Shown piece by piece: positions 8,147 to 16,660 of a stretch of 64,000 nt of DNA (positions within the stretch are counted from its first letter, which is position 1; each line of letters opens with the position of its first letter). The stretch covers positions 40,808 through 104,807 of the forward strand of contig JAFYXV010000010.1 of the NCBI GenBank assembly GCA_017557885.1, in the 5' to 3' direction. This DNA comes from a bacterium. Lineage in GTDB: Bacteria; Auribacterota; UBA3054. The notes under the pieces were generated by a model that saw only the letters and a program-made list of their open reading frames with translations, was not told the DNA's origin and did no database searches. A program made the position numbers and the translations under genes.

Positions 8147-9121
8147 ATGAAACATTTCCTTCCCTTATCGCTGCTTTTGGTTTTCGGCCTTGCTTTGCTG
8201 GGCTGTCAGAAAAGCGACACCTCCGGCGAGGAGGCCAAAAACCTTTCCATGTCCGTGAGAAACCTCGAAACCAAACTGGACAAGCTGGAAAAGCGCCTTG
8301 CCGCAATTGAGAAGAAACCCGCCGCCACCCGCGAGCCCGCGGTCGCTTCCGGCGACAGCGGCGCCGTGGAGGAGACGCTGGCGGCCTTCAACGAGAAACT
8401 CTACAACCTGGAACAGATGATGGTGGCCGCGGGCTTCAACGTCATCTCCACCAACGAGGACCTGGAAGTTTCCGCCATGGCGGAGCTGGTGGAGGAGAAG
8501 ACCTTGACGATGCGCCGGGAAAAATACCAGACCGCCATGCGCGAACTGAGGGACACCCAGCGCCAGAGTGACCAGGAAAAATACGGCCAGCAGTTCACGG
8601 AGCTTCAGGAGAAGACCAGGTTCCGCTGGGGCGGCAACCGCAACGAAAGCCAGGAAGACCGCGAGAAACGCATGCAGGAAATGGTTCAGGCCAGGGAAGA
8701 CCTTATCAGGCAGTATCCCGATTCCTACGCCGCGGCCCAGCTCAGGGCGGAGAGCGCGGCCTGGAACCTCATGCAGAACAACTATTCTGAAGCGCTGAAG
8801 ACTTACAAAGAACTTATGGATTCCGGCAAAGGGACCGAAGCGGTGAACGATTTCGGAATGCGCAACGCCACGGGCCTGCAGTATTCCCTGGCCAACAAGG
8901 CCATCGAAGAAGGCGACTACGCCACCGCCCGCAGCATCATGAAAGATCTTGAATCCAGCAGCGACGACATGGTCATGGCCTTCGAAGGCTTCGGCGGCGG
9001 TCAAGGGCGCGGCGGCCGCGGCCGCCGCGGCGGACCAGGCGGACCCGGGAGAATGGAGGACAATCTTATCTCCAAGAACCAGGCCCTCAACAAGCTGAAC
9101 GAAAAGCTGAACAGTCGCTGA
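8147..9121 (+). CDS. Coiled-coil lipoprotein of unknown function
   Basis: 324 residues from the ATG at 8147, which has AAGGAGAT directly upstream; a longer frame from 8108 lacks this. A signal peptide with the lipobox 'LALLGC' implies lipidation at about Cys20. Residues about 30-55 form a heptad coiled coil ('NLETKLDKLEKRLAAIEKK'). The middle is Glu/Arg/Gln-rich and helical; residues about 180-270 have a TPR-like feel ('AAWNLMQNNYSEALKTYKELMDSGK'). An Arg/Gly-rich patch (about residues 284-305) precedes a short helical tail, which is unusual for a lipoprotein. I do not recognise a family. Confidence 0.8.
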   Translation: MKHFLPLSLLLVFGLALLGCQKSDTSGEEAKNLSMSVRNLETKLDKLEKRLAAIEKKPAATREPAVASGDSGAVEETLAAFNEKLYNLEQMMVAAGFNVISTNEDLEVSAMAELVEEKTLTMRREKYQTAMRELRDTQRQSDQEKYGQQFTELQEKTRFRWGGNRNESQEDREKRMQEMVQAREDLIRQYPDSYAAAQLRAESAAWNLMQNNYSEALKTYKELMDSGKGTEAVNDFGMRNATGLQYSLANKAIEEGDYATARSIMKDLESSSDDMVMAFEGFGGGQGRGGRGRRGGPGGPGRMEDNLISKNQALNKLNEKLNSR

Positions 9122-9177
9122 GTCTCGGCGAAAAACTCATCTAAACTTTTTCACATCCCAATTAAAAGCCTATTTTT

Positions 9178-9185
9178 GGTAAAAT
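9178..9185 (+). promoter_or_regulatory. Extended -10 promoter of the AsnRS-like gene
   Basis: TTTGGTAAAATT with core TAAAAT at 9180-9185, 44 nt before the start codon at 9230. Confidence 0.55.
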
Positions 9186-9229
9186 TCTTTCCTATCTCTT
9201 TAACAATTTAGGAAAGAAACCGTAAACAT

Positions 9230-10447
9230 ATGCAGGAACGAGACGAAATAGGCGCCAGCCTGGCGCGTTTCCACGCCGCTTTGAAGCAGTCGGGCAGCGG
9301 GCTCAAGGCTTTCACCAGAAAGCAGTATATGGAAAAATGGAGGAGCGAAAGGATCTTCCATGTCCTGAGGATCAGGACCACCATGGTCCAGGCCATGCAG
9401 AATTTCCTCAGTGACAACGGGCTCCTGAACCTGGAGAGAGTCTCCCTTTCCCCGGTGACTGACCCTCTGGCCCACGACATCGAGTATTCTCCGACCATCC
9501 GCTACAAAGGCCAGCCCTACAAGACCACTCACTCCATGATCTATTCCAAGTTCCTGGCCTGCACCAACCCGATGCTGAAGGGCGTCTATATCGATTCCCC
9601 GAACATAAGATTGGAGTTGGAAAGCCCCATTGGCGAGCAGAGGGGCCGCTATCTCATCGATTTTTCCCAGATGGACATGGAGCTTAGGCGGGAAAAATTC
9701 GTGACGCTTGAGGAATATTTCAACGAAGAGGAAAAAGTCAAAGCCATCCTGGCGGAGGATTACGAAAAGGCGCTTGGCTTCTTCGAGGACCTGATCATCT
9801 ATACCGTGAAAGCGCTCATAGAAAAGAATTCCGAGGATCTCAAGGCCCTGGGCGTCACGCTAACGGTGCCTGAAAAGCCCTTCCCCTCCTTCTTGAGAGA
9901 CGAAGTGGGGGACGCTTCGGAACAGGAACTGGGCGATACCGCCAAAAGCCAGTTCTTCTGGATCAAGGGCATCATGCGCGAAAACTACGACCTGGTCTAT
10001 CCGTATCTCAAAGCCGACGGCACGAAGAGAAATTTGGAAGAAGTTCCCTCCAGGGACATCTACAACTACGACCTCTGCGCGCAAAGCCAACTTGCTGACG
10101 GCAGCATGGGCGGAGCCTTGGAAGTTCTGTCCGGCGCTATCAGGGAATGGCTCTACGAACCCATTATCGAGCGTCTCATTGACAACAAGATCATAATGTG
10201 CCGCCCCGCTTTCGACCGCAACGGCGAAATCACCAACGTCGAGGAACTGAGCGGCTACGCTCCCTTCCTGGCGGCGGCAGCCATGAAGGGCGAAGACGGC
10301 TCCGACCTCTTCCCCTCCACCTTCGGCGGCGGCATCGGCGTGGAGAGATTGCTCTACGCGCTCCTAAAAGGCCCGGTCATCCAGAAGATCGACGACGTCA
10401 CGCTCTTCGGGAAGAATCCGGATTCCCATCCCATTTACTTGTTCTGA
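9230..10447 (+). CDS. AsnRS-like class II synthetase core; candidate asparagine synthetase A (archaeal type)
   Basis: 405 residues with class II (Asp/Asn/Lys) synthetase motifs but no N-terminal OB-fold anticodon-binding domain. Motif 2 is seen in 'SPNIRLELE...RGRYLIDFSQMDMEL' near residues 125-150. Motif 3 is 'FGGGIGVERLLYAL' near residue 370. The layout, beginning directly with the motif-1 helix region, resembles the AsnRS-derived asparagine synthetase A I recall from archaea, which makes free asparagine from aspartate, ATP and ammonia. A degenerate synthetase paralogue with another role is the alternative. It stands alone between a lipoprotein gene and a surface-protein gene. Confidence 0.7.
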   Translation: MQERDEIGASLARFHAALKQSGSGLKAFTRKQYMEKWRSERIFHVLRIRTTMVQAMQNFLSDNGLLNLERVSLSPVTDPLAHDIEYSPTIRYKGQPYKTTHSMIYSKFLACTNPMLKGVYIDSPNIRLELESPIGEQRGRYLIDFSQMDMELRREKFVTLEEYFNEEEKVKAILAEDYEKALGFFEDLIIYTVKALIEKNSEDLKALGVTLTVPEKPFPSFLRDEVGDASEQELGDTAKSQFFWIKGIMRENYDLVYPYLKADGTKRNLEEVPSRDIYNYDLCAQSQLADGSMGGALEVLSGAIREWLYEPIIERLIDNKIIMCRPAFDRNGEITNVEELSGYAPFLAAAAMKGEDGSDLFPSTFGGGIGVERLLYALLKGPVIQKIDDVTLFGKNPDSHPIYLF

Positions 10448-10476
10448 ACCAAATAATTTAACCACTGAGATAAGTT

Positions 10477-13101
10477 ATGAAAAAATTACTGTTACTGTTT
10501 GCCCTCGCGGCAATGAGCGTTTTGGCCGGGGAGACCAACACGATCTTCACGATTGATTTCGAGACCGGCGAAGGCTACACGCCCGGCGACGTTGTCGATC
10601 AGAACAACTGGAAAGGCAGCTGGTGGGGGGCCGGCGGAGTGATAATCGTTTCCAACAACGCCGCGGCTGCCCAGAGCGGCTCGCAGTTCCTTTTCTGCGA
10701 CGACGCCGACAGTCAGTACGGCATCAACCACCAGACCAGCTTCGACATCTCCGAGCAGTGCCCCGGCAACGTCAAGCTTTTGGTCTCCGGCTACACTTAC
10801 GTTTCCAGCGAAGCGTCCAATCCTTTCTACACCAAGATCCATGCCCTTGGAACGAGCGGCAAGAATTACGATGTGGAAATTACGGAATTTATCCGCTACG
10901 CCGACGGCAAGGCGACGCTCGCCTATTCCTCCGCCGACGGCTCCCAGAAGACCTTCCAGGTCAACGAACTTCCCGCGGACACCTATCAGCCCTTCAGCCT
11001 GATCATTTCTCCCGCCACCAGAAGCATCGAGCGCCTCAGCATTGCCGACCAGGTCTTTGAAGAGGAAGGCATGTATTACAAGAGCGCCAAGACGGACGGC
11101 TGCGGGACCTTGCCGGACGGCGTCAGAGTCATGCACACCGGCAAACTGGACAATTTCCAGATCGCCACCTGCCCGCTTCCGCCGAAAAAGGAATTCGATC
11201 TTAGTCCCATTAAGCCCATCTTCTCCCGCACCGCCACGGAAATGAAACTGACGGTCGCCAACAAGACCACAGGCTCCTTCGAATATACCGCGACCATAGA
11301 GGATTCTCCGGAATGGATCTCCATCACTCCCGCTTCCGGCACTTGCTCAGGCGCGGTTGAACTTACCCTAAGTGTTGACAGAAGCCTTATGACCAACGGT
11401 TATTTCCGCGCCATGGTGACCGTGGACGGCGGCGAATACGGCTCCAAGACCATCCCGGTCTGCGTTCCCAACGGCACTGTGATCTACGCCGAGAACTTCG
11501 AGTCTCCCTTCATGCAGATCGGCGGCATCGACGGCCAGAACACCTGGATCGGCGACTATCAGCACGAAGGCAACTCCATGGTGGTCACCAACGTCTCTTA
11601 CGGCTATGAAGGCAACTGCGGCTACATTGTGAGAGCCGGCGGCTACGAAGGCTATATGTGCGACGTCTATTCTCCCACCGGCGGCATACTGAAAGTCAGC
11701 ATGAAGCTCTACAAGGGCAGCGAGGCTGACAAGGACGCCGATTACTTCTATTTCCAGAACGACTACTGGTACAGAAGCGTGAGCTTCTGGTTCGTCAGGG
11801 AAGAAGGCCAGGATTATTTCTATCTCTATGAATACGGCCTCGGCCCCGCCCAGAAGAAAATGCTTATTGGCGATCAAAAGTTCCCCCTGGACACCTGGCT
11901 GGACTTCTCCTTCACGGTGGACTACAGGCGCTATCTAATGACCGATCTGACATTGGGCGACTTCACCACGAACTTCGGCTCGAGCGTCGAGCTTTCCAAG
12001 AAAGCCAGCAAATGGATCGATCCTGTCCAGCGTTTCACCAAATTCTGCGTCAGCTGCGGCGGCAATTCCGAAAACGCCATGCTGCTTATAGACGATCTTA
12101 AATTTGAGGATGTGCCGCGTCCCGCCACCTTTGAACCTCAGCTGAACGGCGTTTACGCCTTCGGCGAAAGCAAGTCGGTCATCGAGGACACCGTGGTCAA
12201 CTGCGGCACCGTGCCCTTCCAGTACGAAGTGACCTTCCTCGATTATCCCGAGAACGTCTTCGTCACCACCAACGCCACCGGCGTCATAGAGGACAGCGGC
12301 AAATTGAGCGTCGGCGTCAAGAGAGACGGCCTGGAGGACGGCTTCTTCCGCTCCAGGATGCGCTACGCCTACGGCGCCGTGGGCGGCGACCTTGATTGCG
12401 CCGTCACCTCGTTGGTGACTTTCGCTAAGGGCGGCTGGTATTACGCCACCGATTTTGGCGCCCCCTTCTACACCGAAGGAAACCTGAAAGGCCAGGATTA
12501 CTGGAAAGTCCAGGACAAGTCCACGACTCCAAGCGTTGGCCAAAAAGAAGGCAAACGCGGCGTTTATTTCCCCGAGAGCTCTTTCGCCTATGTGCCCGCC
12601 ATCGGCACCACCGGCTCCACTTTCACTGTTGAGGCGGAATTCCTGATGGAGAAGAACGAGAACACCACCTACGTCGACCTCACCCAGAACGGCGAGACCG
12701 GCTTCCTGCCTATCAGGCTCCGCCGCGACAAGGAAAACGAAGAAGTTTTAGTGGGCTATATGTCCGGCGCTGATTTCCTGGAATGGTTCAGGGCGCCCTT
12801 GGACAAGTGGAACACCGTTTCCTTCACCATTGACACCGACGTGGCCTACGGCTGCGCTCTCAGCGCTTCCGTAAACGGAGTCGTGACCAACTTCGCGGAA
12901 GGCGACGTGCCCCTGAACGGCGGTTTCGACGATCAGCCGCTTCTGAGCCTTGGCATCAAGTCTCAGAACGACGGCCCGGACGAACTGTACGCCACCGGCG
13001 TCTGGTTCTCCAAACTTTCCGCCCACGACGTCAGCGTTCCCGAGCCCATAGCATTCGGACTGCTGGCCATCGTATTGGCTCTCGCCATGCGTAAGCGCTG
13101 A
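10477..13101 (+). CDS. Large PEP-CTERM surface protein with three internal repeats
   Basis: 874 residues. The signal peptide (about 1-18) leads into three related segments of about 300 residues. Each starts with a short anchor: 'DFETG...VDQNNW' near 25, 'NFESP...IDGQNTW' near 338 and 'DFGAP...LKGQDYW' near 655. Each seems to hold a concanavalin/LamG-like beta-sandwich followed by a BACON-like beta domain ('SPEWISITPASGTCSG' near 280). The C-terminus 'SVPEPIAFGLLAIVLALAMRKR' is a PEP-CTERM-like sorting signal: PEP motif, membrane span, basic end. It is probably sorted by an exosortase to the envelope or exopolysaccharide. Ligand unknown. Confidence 0.85.
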   Translation: MKKLLLLFALAAMSVLAGETNTIFTIDFETGEGYTPGDVVDQNNWKGSWWGAGGVIIVSNNAAAAQSGSQFLFCDDADSQYGINHQTSFDISEQCPGNVKLLVSGYTYVSSEASNPFYTKIHALGTSGKNYDVEITEFIRYADGKATLAYSSADGSQKTFQVNELPADTYQPFSLIISPATRSIERLSIADQVFEEEGMYYKSAKTDGCGTLPDGVRVMHTGKLDNFQIATCPLPPKKEFDLSPIKPIFSRTATEMKLTVANKTTGSFEYTATIEDSPEWISITPASGTCSGAVELTLSVDRSLMTNGYFRAMVTVDGGEYGSKTIPVCVPNGTVIYAENFESPFMQIGGIDGQNTWIGDYQHEGNSMVVTNVSYGYEGNCGYIVRAGGYEGYMCDVYSPTGGILKVSMKLYKGSEADKDADYFYFQNDYWYRSVSFWFVREEGQDYFYLYEYGLGPAQKKMLIGDQKFPLDTWLDFSFTVDYRRYLMTDLTLGDFTTNFGSSVELSKKASKWIDPVQRFTKFCVSCGGNSENAMLLIDDLKFEDVPRPATFEPQLNGVYAFGESKSVIEDTVVNCGTVPFQYEVTFLDYPENVFVTTNATGVIEDSGKLSVGVKRDGLEDGFFRSRMRYAYGAVGGDLDCAVTSLVTFAKGGWYYATDFGAPFYTEGNLKGQDYWKVQDKSTTPSVGQKEGKRGVYFPESSFAYVPAIGTTGSTFTVEAEFLMEKNENTTYVDLTQNGETGFLPIRLRRDKENEEVLVGYMSGADFLEWFRAPLDKWNTVSFTIDTDVAYGCALSASVNGVVTNFAEGDVPLNGGFDDQPLLSLGIKSQNDGPDELYATGVWFSKLSAHDVSVPEPIAFGLLAIVLALAMRKR

Positions 13102-13120
13102 TTAAGCGAAAAGCCGAAAC

Positions 13121-13153
13121 AAAAAGGGCGGGCATTCAGCCCGCCCTTTTTTA
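13121..13153 (+). terminator. Intrinsic terminator (bidirectional)
   Basis: AAAAGGGCGGGC and GCCCGCCCTTTT form a long perfect stem with a 5-nt loop and T/A-runs on both sides. It can end both the plus-strand PEP-CTERM gene and the minus-strand panD gene, whose stop lies at 13170. Confidence 0.9.
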
Positions 13154-13169
13154 TTGCAATAGCTCTTTA

Positions 13170-13520
13170 TTAGAACTTGACCTTGTTGTTTTCGTCCACC
13201 AGGCAGATGGCGGGCTTGAAGGCTTTTGCTTCCTTTTCGTCCATGTTGGCCCAGGCGAAGATAATGATGATGTCCCCAAGCTTCGCCAGGTGAGCGGCCG
13301 CGCCGTAGATGGCGATGGTTCCGCTGCCCTTGGGGGCGGGCAGGACGTAAGTGTCGAAGCGGGATCCGTTGGTGACGTTCGCCACGGAGACGCGCTCATA
13401 AGGCAGTATGTTGGCGGCGGCCATGAGATCCTCGTCTATGCCGATAGAGCCGGCGTAGTGGAGATTGCATTCCGTCACCCTGGCGCGGTGTATTTTTCCT
13501 TTCAGTAATGTCAGCTGCAT
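13170..13520 (-). CDS. panD: Aspartate 1-decarboxylase proenzyme
   Basis: 116 residues from the ATG at 13520 (GAGG 6-7 nt upstream; an in-frame TTG at 13532 is rejected). The self-cleavage site 'HYAGSIGID' puts Gly24-Ser25 exactly where the E. coli enzyme cleaves to form the pyruvoyl group. The core 'NVTNGSRF' and 'YGAAAHLAKLGDIIIIFA' are conserved. It makes beta-alanine from aspartate for pantothenate and CoA synthesis. No other pan gene is adjacent. It lies 33 bp downstream of a PEP-CTERM gene on the same strand; a TAGAAT box in the gap may give it its own promoter. Confidence 0.95.
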   Translation of the reverse strand: MQLTLLKGKIHRARVTECNLHYAGSIGIDEDLMAAANILPYERVSVANVTNGSRFDTYVLPAPKGSGTIAIYGAAAHLAKLGDIIIIFAWANMDEKEAKAFKPAICLVDENNKVKF

Positions 13521-13553
13521 GGTTTTCCTCAATTTGGTAGTTATAATTCTACC

Positions 13554-15308
13554 TTAAAGGGGAAAGGAACGCAAGAAAGAAGCCCCGATAAGAAGAAGCG
13601 CCAGATAAAGCAGCGCCCCAGGCTCGGGGATCAGCTGGAAGGGACCGCAAACGCCTCCGTAAGCGCCTGTAGCGCCTTTATAGGCGGTTTTGGCCCTCAA
13701 GTAGTATAAGGTGCAGGACGAGAGATTGGAGAGCGTCAGGCCGTCCTCAGGGACCGCGAGCGCTTCATAGACCAAAGTGCCGGGCCTTTGCTCGGAGCAA
13801 TCGTGGCGCTTAAGATCGCTGAAGTAGTCTTTTTCCAGGACCTCCCACTGACGGCTCTGCCAAGTTGCAGAGCCCCGGTTGACATAGGGGTATCTTATGA
13901 TGGTGTGGTTGGCGGTGCCGGTCGCGTATTCGCCGATGGGCCAGGCGGTGCCTGGGTCTTCGCCGATGACGCCGATAATGTCTATAATTTCGTCGCCTTT
14001 GATCAAAGCCACCGCGTCGTTGCCGGTGAAGTCTATCTTGGCGCTGACAAGGTCGGCAGAGTTCGTAAGCTCTGCGTCAGCCTTGTTGTTGCAGATCAAA
14101 AGCGTTTCGTAAGAGGGGAGCGAGCCGAAGAGCGCAAGCGTTTGCCCGGCGGCCTCCGAACCGTTCTTGAAAATGCAGACATTCATCCCGTCAAGTTCGA
14201 CCGTCTCCAACGAGGGATTATAGATCTCAAGATAGCGGTTGTTCCCCGAGCCCTTGCCGTATTCTGAAAAAAACAGCCCGGGATCTGGCAGGAAATCCCT
14301 GCTGGTGGCGACATCCACAAGCACTGTCAGTTTTTCGTCGATCTCCGGCCTTTTCACAACAGCGGCTTCGTCGCTCAGCGTTCCTTCCTCCACGCTGGGG
14401 ACCGCCACGTCGACAACCGGAAGCTCAGGCACCGTTACTTCCTTAATTGGGCTTCCGCAGGAATACGCTCCCTCAGATGAGAGTCCCCAGGCTTTGTAGT
14501 AATAGGTGCTCCCGGGAGAAACGTCCTCGTCGCTGAATGTTTTTTCGTTGACCGACACCACTAAGTTTTTTCCTAGACTGGCTCCGACCTCGTATGTGCT
14601 TTCGCTCTGCGGACGGTTGGTGACGAAATAGTTTTTGTTTTCCGCGCGGCAGAGCAGGTTCATGTCCTCGCTGAGGTCAAGGCTGATCTCCACCCTGTCC
14701 CAGTTGGCGGTGGTTATCGCCAGGGTAGGGAACGTTCCGCGCTCCGGGCACGTTTCGCCCCTTAGGGCAACGTTTCCGATCCCGGCGAAATCCGAGGCCC
14801 CCTGCTGCTTGATCCTAAAGATTATCCCGGCGGAATCGGCGTCGCCAGGAACGGCGATGGAAACAGTCTCCCACTCGTTGCTCGTGTCCAGCCGGGAGCG
14901 CGTGAGGCTTCCGAAAAGATTGGTGGTGTCGCAGAAAAGACACCACTGGATGTTTTCGCCCTGGTCGAGTCCTTCGGCGAAATAGGAAAATTCCAACGAG
15001 ACATTTGTCACGCCGACGAGTTGCTGCGGCAGAAAGCTTAGGGTGTGGTAATAGCTTTTGCCCTCGCTGTTTTTGGCGAGGCCTCTGATGCCCCAGAAGG
15101 GGGCGTTGTTTTCCGCCCTATGTTCGTTCAGTTCCCGCAGGACGCCCCAATGGGCTTTTTCCTCCTGGTATTGTCCGGGGTTGGAGACATACTCCCAAAC
15201 GGAAGTGTCACCAAATGAAGACTGGGCGATGGTTATGTTTTCCGCGAAAAGGAAAACGGGAAATAAAAGCGCGCTGATGGCGGCTACGAAAAATAGTTGT
15301 TTTTTCAT
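13554..15308 (-). CDS. PEP-CTERM protein with lamin-tail-like domain
   Basis: 584 residues from the ATG at 15308, chosen because AAGGAGG precedes it; an upstream in-frame ATG at 15410 would put 34 residues before the signal peptide. After the signal peptide (about 1-21) comes a beta-rich region, then a lamin-tail (LTD) domain near residues 355-500 ('FFSEYGKGSGNNRYLEIYNP', 'VELDGMNVCIF', 'DAVALIKGDEIIDIIG'). The C-terminal 'LIPEPGALLYLALLLIGASF' is a PEP-CTERM-like signal with a short basic end. LTD domains occur on secreted nucleases and adhesins; none of the nuclease motifs is visible here. Confidence 0.85.
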   Translation of the reverse strand: MKKQLFFVAAISALLFPVFLFAENITIAQSSFGDTSVWEYVSNPGQYQEEKAHWGVLRELNEHRAENNAPFWGIRGLAKNSEGKSYYHTLSFLPQQLVGVTNVSLEFSYFAEGLDQGENIQWCLFCDTTNLFGSLTRSRLDTSNEWETVSIAVPGDADSAGIIFRIKQQGASDFAGIGNVALRGETCPERGTFPTLAITTANWDRVEISLDLSEDMNLLCRAENKNYFVTNRPQSESTYEVGASLGKNLVVSVNEKTFSDEDVSPGSTYYYKAWGLSSEGAYSCGSPIKEVTVPELPVVDVAVPSVEEGTLSDEAAVVKRPEIDEKLTVLVDVATSRDFLPDPGLFFSEYGKGSGNNRYLEIYNPSLETVELDGMNVCIFKNGSEAAGQTLALFGSLPSYETLLICNNKADAELTNSADLVSAKIDFTGNDAVALIKGDEIIDIIGVIGEDPGTAWPIGEYATGTANHTIIRYPYVNRGSATWQSRQWEVLEKDYFSDLKRHDCSEQRPGTLVYEALAVPEDGLTLSNLSSCTLYYLRAKTAYKGATGAYGGVCGPFQLIPEPGALLYLALLLIGASFLRSFPL

Positions 15309-15383
15309 TTTGTGTTCCTCCTTAATATCTAACGGACAAAAAAACGAAAAAGTTGCGTCCTTGATAAGGTGACACGATTTAGA

Positions 15384-15389
15384 TAAAAT
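15384..15389 (+). promoter_or_regulatory. Possible -10 box in a divergent intergenic region
   Basis: The 113-bp gap between the divergent PEP-CTERM genes (starts at 15308 minus and 15422 plus) contains TTTAGATAAAATG. Its TAAAAT core sits 32 nt before the plus-strand start, but TG is replaced by AG. Confidence 0.35.
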
Positions 15390-15421
15390 GTAACACGATA
15401 TAACCAACAATCTAAAAAACT

Positions 15422-16660
15422 ATGCGCAAGACACTCTTAGCAACTGTTTTTGTCCTTTCTTTAGCTTTAACTTTGCAGGGCGCCGGCTGGATCGACTGGT
15501 ATGTTGACAACACTTTCGAAGGCGACTCCAAAGGCACTGAAGCAGCGCCTTTCAAGACCATCCAGGAAGCGGTGGCGGCCTCCGTTGCCAGCAATGCGAC
15601 TTTCTCAGCGGACACCATCTGGATCAAGGGCACCGGCAAGCCTTACATCGGCCCCGTCGAGATCCCCAACAAAAACGCCATGCGTTTGGCGGGCTACGGC
15701 GAAATTAAGCCGGAGATCACCGTGACCGGCGAGGTGGCGCAAACCGTCATAAAGAGCGGCGACAATTACGCCAATCCTTTCTACGCCTGCATGCCACCGG
15801 CCCAGGTCGGCCTTGAGAATCTGATCGTTAAAAACGACATCCCCAGTCCGGCCGGCATCTTTTACTGCGCCGACGTACAGACCTGGGTCTCCTGGGAAGA
15901 GTCCGTCAGGGAGAAACCCGAGAGAATGCGCTTCGGTGTCAGAAACTGCGAATTCTACGCCTCAAACGGCTGCGTCTGCTTCAGATTGAGGGATCTGGAC
16001 CAGCGCCACAATCAGTCTCTCTTGGAAGCCGACCACTGGAGCATGGTTTGGAACTGCAAGTTTCAAGGCGAAGGCGACCTTATGCACCTTTCCTCCCAGG
16101 AAAAGGCTTTGGTCGTCAGCAACACCTTTTTGGGCGGCGGAAGAGCCATGGTCTTTGAAGGCTGGACCAACGCGGTCTATTCCCGCCTTACGGAGAACGT
16201 GAAGATCAAGCAGAACCTTTTCTTCGGCCAGAAGGACGCGGTCCTTTATTCCGGCGTCTGCGACGACCTGGAGTTCAGCCACAACACTTGCGTTCTGAAT
16301 TCCGGCACGCACATCTCCTTGACCGACACCGGGCTCGACCCGCACTCCACGACTTACGTCGAAGACAACATTTTCCAGAAAGGCGAAGAGACTGTGCGGT
16401 TCGCTGAGGAATCCTGGAGCGAAAAGGTCAAATTCAGCGACAACCTTTTCGAAGAGGTTTCCTCCTACGGCGAATATCCCGTCGTCGGCGAAGCGAAATT
16501 CGTCTCCACGGATCCTGAGGATCCGGATTTCCTGAGGCCGAATTTCGATTCCGACGCCCAAAGGGACGGCTATTATTTAGGCGCGCTGGCTCCCATTCCT
16601 GAGCCGGCCTGCGTATTCGCGTTCGTCCTTGCTTTGGCGGCGCTCATCAGGAGAAGATGA
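15422..16660 (+). CDS. PEP-CTERM protein with right-handed beta-helix
   Basis: 412 residues with a signal peptide (about 1-20). The start 'WYVDNTFEGDSKGTEAAPFKTIQEAV' is the typical opening of secreted parallel beta-helix proteins (DUF1565/pectate-lyase-like). Successive short strands follow ('VRNCEFYASNGCVCFR', 'VVSNTFLGGGRAMVF', 'IKQNLFFGQKDAVLY', 'EFSHNTCVLNSGTHI'). The end 'IPEPACVFAFVLALAALIRRR' is a PEP-CTERM-like sorting signal. Enzymatic activity is not evident; polysaccharide binding or cleavage is possible. No Shine-Dalgarno is visible. The stop overlaps the next gene by 4 bp. Confidence 0.85.
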   Translation: MRKTLLATVFVLSLALTLQGAGWIDWYVDNTFEGDSKGTEAAPFKTIQEAVAASVASNATFSADTIWIKGTGKPYIGPVEIPNKNAMRLAGYGEIKPEITVTGEVAQTVIKSGDNYANPFYACMPPAQVGLENLIVKNDIPSPAGIFYCADVQTWVSWEESVREKPERMRFGVRNCEFYASNGCVCFRLRDLDQRHNQSLLEADHWSMVWNCKFQGEGDLMHLSSQEKALVVSNTFLGGGRAMVFEGWTNAVYSRLTENVKIKQNLFFGQKDAVLYSGVCDDLEFSHNTCVLNSGTHISLTDTGLDPHSTTYVEDNIFQKGEETVRFAEESWSEKVKFSDNLFEEVSSYGEYPVVGEAKFVSTDPEDPDFLRPNFDSDAQRDGYYLGALAPIPEPACVFAFVLALAALIRRR

